Shown: positions 14,946 through 16,770 of the stretch, piece by piece | Position numbering within the stretch: the stretch's first letter is position 1 | How the letters are laid out: each line of letters opens with the position of its first letter | NCBI GenBank assembly: GCA_910587795.1 | Contig: CAJUNH010000017.1 | Location: 1 to 16,770 of the forward strand | Origin: an uncultured Christensenellaceae bacterium | Lineage (GTDB): Bacteria; Bacillota; Clostridia; Christensenellales; CAG-314 | Length of the DNA stretch: 16,770 nucleotides | Direction: 5' to 3' | Position numbers and translations under genes: made by a program | Notes under the pieces: generated by a model | Database searches by the model: none | What the model saw: only the letters and a program-made list of their open reading frames with translations | Told to the model about the DNA's origin: nothing

Positions 14946-15905
14946 ATGGCAAATTACGAAATGATTTTTGATATGGGATCGGCATATATGTCGGCAGGTC
15001 TTAAAAATGACGGATTTTCGGATAAAATCCCGTCCGTTGTAGCGTACGGCGGAGAGTCTACTCAAATAGTGGCGGTAGGTGTAGAGGCTTTGCGTATGGC
15101 TGCTCATAACGGAGGCGTGCGTTTAAGCCACCCGATATTGGAAGGCGTTATTATAGACGTAGAAGGCGCAAAAGCGTTGATATCGGCGCTTTTGGAGAGG
15201 TTGTGTAACTATAAGCTCAGCGCGTTCAGCCGTTATAACGTGGCTTGCGTGGTTCCGTGCGGAATGATAAGCAGCGACAAAAAGACGATAGAAACTACTT
15301 TTTTGGGTTTGGGCGCAAAACAAGTGTCTTTTATTGAAACGCCGATTGCGGATAGTTTTAAATTGTTTAAAGATTTCCGCGCCAGACAAGGCATTATAAT
15401 GGATATCGGTTACGATTGTACCGATATTGCGGCTGTATGCGCAAGCTCTATTGTTGCGGGCTGTACTTTGTACCATAGCGGAAAGCACTTGACCGAGGCT
15501 ATTATTTCGCGTATTAAAACCAAATATTTGATACAATTGCCGTTTGAACAGGGCGAACATCTTAAAAAGCATTGCGTAAGTTTGTACGTAAACGACGCTT
15601 CCGTGTGCGCTGTGACTGGACAAAACGTACAAAGCGGCGAACAGGAAAGCGTTAACGTAAGCTCTAAGGAACTGTACGACACGGTAGTAGACTTCGTGCG
15701 CAAGTACGTAAAAATTATACAAAGCATCATGGTTACGCTGCCTACAGATGTTGCGGCGGCAATACGCGGCGACGGGATTATGCTGTGCGGCGGCGGAGCG
15801 CATCTCGCGGGTTTAGATATGTTTTTGCAAAACGAACTTAATTTGCCTGTTCGCGTTGCGTCGTTGCCCGAGGATGTCACTATAATAAGCATGTTGGAAG
15901 CCTAA
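14946..15905 (+). CDS. Divergent actin-like ATPase of the MreB family
   Basis: Actin-fold protein of 319 aa, a little shorter than typical MreB (about 330-345). I chose ATG 14946 over the in-frame ATG at 14865 because AAGGGGG lies 12 nt upstream and the resulting N-terminus (MANYEMIFDMGSA) aligns with the MreB start. The phosphate-1 loop is DMGSAYMSAGL (from Asp9), phosphate-2 is DIGYDCTDIAAV (from Asp153), and the adenosine motif is GIMLCGGGAHLAGLD (GGGA at 282-285). Canonical MreB has DIGGGTTE at phosphate-2 and EEP in the preceding catalytic region; here they read DIGYDCTD and IETP (130-133). Nucleotide binding is plausible, but hydrolysis may be altered. The gene follows maf by 126 bp, but mreC and mreD do not follow; rubrerythrin does. 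It may therefore be a paralogue of a canonical MreB encoded elsewhere. Confidence 0.83.
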   Translation: MANYEMIFDMGSAYMSAGLKNDGFSDKIPSVVAYGGESTQIVAVGVEALRMAAHNGGVRLSHPILEGVIIDVEGAKALISALLERLCNYKLSAFSRYNVACVVPCGMISSDKKTIETTFLGLGAKQVSFIETPIADSFKLFKDFRARQGIIMDIGYDCTDIAAVCASSIVAGCTLYHSGKHLTEAIISRIKTKYLIQLPFEQGEHLKKHCVSLYVNDASVCAVTGQNVQSGEQESVNVSSKELYDTVVDFVRKYVKIIQSIMVTLPTDVAAAIRGDGIMLCGGGAHLAGLDMFLQNELNLPVRVASLPEDVTIISMLEA

Positions 15906-15914
15906 ATTAATTGC

Positions 15915-15943
15915 TTAAAACAATAAAATCAGGAATTTATACT
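15915..15943 (+). promoter_or_regulatory. Weak candidate promoter of rubrerythrin
   Basis: TTAAAA (15915-15920), a 17-bp spacer and TATACT (15938-15943), 30 bp before the start codon. The -35 box is poor. I looked for a PerR-type inverted repeat here and found only a partial half-site. Confidence 0.3.
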
Positions 15944-15972
15944 AAACTATTCTAAATAAGGAGAAGAATATT

Positions 15973-16506
15973 ATGGAACTTAAAGGCAGCAAGACCGAAC
16001 AAAATTTGATTGCGGCATTTGCAGGGGAAAGTCAGGCTCGTAACAAGTATGATTATTATGCGTCTAAGGCAAAAAAAGACGGTTACGAGCAAATAGCGGC
16101 GATATTTCAGGAAACGGCGCTAAACGAGAAAGAACACGCCAAGATGTGGTATAAGTTATTTCACGGTATTAATGCTACGTTGGACAATCTTATCGACGCC
16201 GCCGCAGGAGAAAGCTATGAGTGGACGGAAATGTACGAAGATTTTGCAAATGTTGCCGAAGAAGAAGGCTTTTACGATATAGCGGAAAAATTTCGCGGTG
16301 TTGCGGCAATAGAAAAAGCTCACGAAGAAAGATACCGTAAACTTGCCGAAAATATAAAAAACGGCGAAGTGTTTGTTAAGATGGACGAAAACGTATGGGT
16401 GTGCCGTAATTGCGGTCATATCCACGTGGGCAAAACCGCTCCCGAGGTTTGTCCCGTTTGCGCGCATCCTCAATCGTACTTCGAGTTACGCAAGGATAAC
16501 TTTTAA
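15973..16506 (+). CDS. rbr: Rubrerythrin (diiron peroxidase with C-terminal rubredoxin domain)
   Basis: Cytosolic non-haem iron peroxidase that reduces hydrogen peroxide in anaerobes. The 177-aa length is standard. The N-terminal ferritin-like four-helix bundle shows AGESQARNKYDYYA and ETALNEKEHAKMW, with a second E/EH pair further on (IEKAHEERY), providing the diiron ligands. A linker leads to a rubredoxin domain with WVCRNCGH (C144, C147) and EVCPVCAHP (C160, C163) as the single-iron site. Start 15973 has a strong Shine-Dalgarno (AAGGAG about 9 nt upstream). A weak promoter may lie at 15915-15943, so co-transcription with the actin-like gene (67 nt upstream) or independent expression are both possible. 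Rubrerythrin supports an anaerobic host. Confidence 0.97.
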   Translation: MELKGSKTEQNLIAAFAGESQARNKYDYYASKAKKDGYEQIAAIFQETALNEKEHAKMWYKLFHGINATLDNLIDAAAGESYEWTEMYEDFANVAEEEGFYDIAEKFRGVAAIEKAHEERYRKLAENIKNGEVFVKMDENVWVCRNCGHIHVGKTAPEVCPVCAHPQSYFELRKDNF

Positions 16507-16698
16507 CGGGTTTTTTAGATATTATACATATTTAAGCGAACTATAACGGTACGCTTGTGAAACTTAGTTTATTAAGCGTTAAACGGTAATACGCGGTATT
16601 TACTTGATAACCGTATTGCAATCGTGTTTTAGATTATCCTCTGCATCGGTATGTTAAAAAATTTGTTTAAAAATAATTGAAAAAGATTAAAAAAACAG
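16507..16698. other. Intergenic region after rubrerythrin
   Basis: No gene is visible. Several weak inverted repeats occur (AAGCG...CGCTT near 16533, and AATACGCGGTATT within ACGGT...ACCGT further right), but none is followed by a T-run, so no confident terminator is called. The last 45 bp (about 16650-16698) are strongly A/T-rich with A-runs and could be an UP element for the following promoter. Confidence 0.4.
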
Positions 16699-16727
16699 TT
16701 GACAACAACCATATGATGTAGTAAGAT
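16699..16727 (+). promoter_or_regulatory. Strong promoter with AT-rich upstream element
   Basis: Perfect TTGACA (16699-16704), a 17-bp spacer and TAAGAT (16722-16727). An A/T-rich stretch immediately upstream resembles an UP element. Transcription would start near 16734. The same TTGACAACA sequence recurs at 16762-16770, so a second, tandem promoter probably continues beyond the window. Tandem UP-boosted promoters are typical of rRNA operons, but the transcript is not visible here. Confidence 0.78.
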
Positions 16728-16733
16728 AAATAG

Positions 16734-16753
16734 GCTGTACCGAGAGGGACAGC
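16734..16753 (+). other. GNRA-capped hairpin at the 5' end of the last transcript
   Basis: GCTGT (16734-16738) pairs with ACAGC (16749-16753), then an A/G mismatch, then CC/GG closing a GAGA tetraloop (16742-16745). The hairpin begins essentially at the predicted transcription start, so it would form the very 5' end of the RNA. Confidence 0.6.
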
Positions 16754-16770
16754 GAAGAAGCTTGACAACA

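Noticed and set aside
15123..15803. 226-aa minus-strand open frame inside the actin-like gene
   Set aside because: Opposite strand has all the actin motifs and a ribosome site; the reverse frame has neither.
15936..15957. PerR-like box upstream of rubrerythrin
   Set aside because: Only the left half-site (TTATACT) resembles the TTATAAT consensus. The right half does not match, so peroxide control is not supported.
1..16770. CRISPR arrays, tRNA or rRNA genes, insertion sequences
   Set aside because: I found no regularly spaced repeat series, no tRNA cloverleaf with a CCA-type acceptor end, no rRNA segment and no transposase or terminal inverted repeats with target duplication.

Overview
The window looks like chromosomal DNA of a low-to-mid GC Gram-positive anaerobe of the Clostridia type, probably from an uncultured lineage. 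The evidence is the gene set (pth, mfd, a secreted lipoprotein foldase, a SpoVB/MurJ-type flippase, mazG, dus, trmL, maf, an MreB-like actin, rubrerythrin), the rubrerythrin itself (typical of anaerobes), sigma-A type promoters with 17-bp spacers, and AT-rich intergenic regions. I cannot assign a genus. The genetic code looks standard, and I see no phage, transposon, CRISPR array, tRNA or rRNA gene.

Layout. Positions 1-70 hold a probable terminator of a gene to the left. pth (80-643, minus) and mfd (902-4309, plus) are divergent, each with a recognisable promoter. A 600-aa lipoprotein with a stretched parvulin-like domain (4685-6487) follows and ends in a strong Rho-independent terminator. 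After a 536-bp gap with a long leader come an unusual acyltransferase/zinc-ribbon fusion (7024-8355) and its terminator. A tight operon follows: SpoVB-like flippase (8720-10270), mazG (10288-11097) and dusB (11087-12049), the last two overlapping. trmL (12240-12731) stands alone. A 599-bp gap with duplicated promoter/leader repeats precedes a PF00756-type esterase (13331-14152). Then come maf (14271-14819), a divergent MreB-family actin homologue (14946-15905) and rubrerythrin (15973-16506). The right end carries a strong AT-boosted promoter and a GNRA-capped hairpin, probably the start of a stable-RNA or highly expressed operon beyond the window.

How it fits together. The block pth - mfd - foldase - flippase - mazG matches the order seen around pth/mfd in Bacillus and Clostridium (pth, fin, mfd, spoVT, yabM, yabN, rqcP). 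Here fin, spoVT and rqcP are missing and an acyltransferase gene is inserted. maf followed by an actin homologue recalls the maf-radC-mreBCD cluster, but radC, mreC and mreD are absent. Most genes are housekeeping: translation quality control, transcription-coupled repair, nucleotide-pool cleaning, tRNA modification and envelope building.

No complete new defence or mobile system is visible. The most interesting signals are a repeated promoter-leader element (AACAATTAAC motif just after the -10 box) found three times in two intergenic regions, the PlsC/zinc-ribbon/PH-like fusion protein, the divergent actin with altered nucleotide motifs, and the promoter-hairpin at the right edge.
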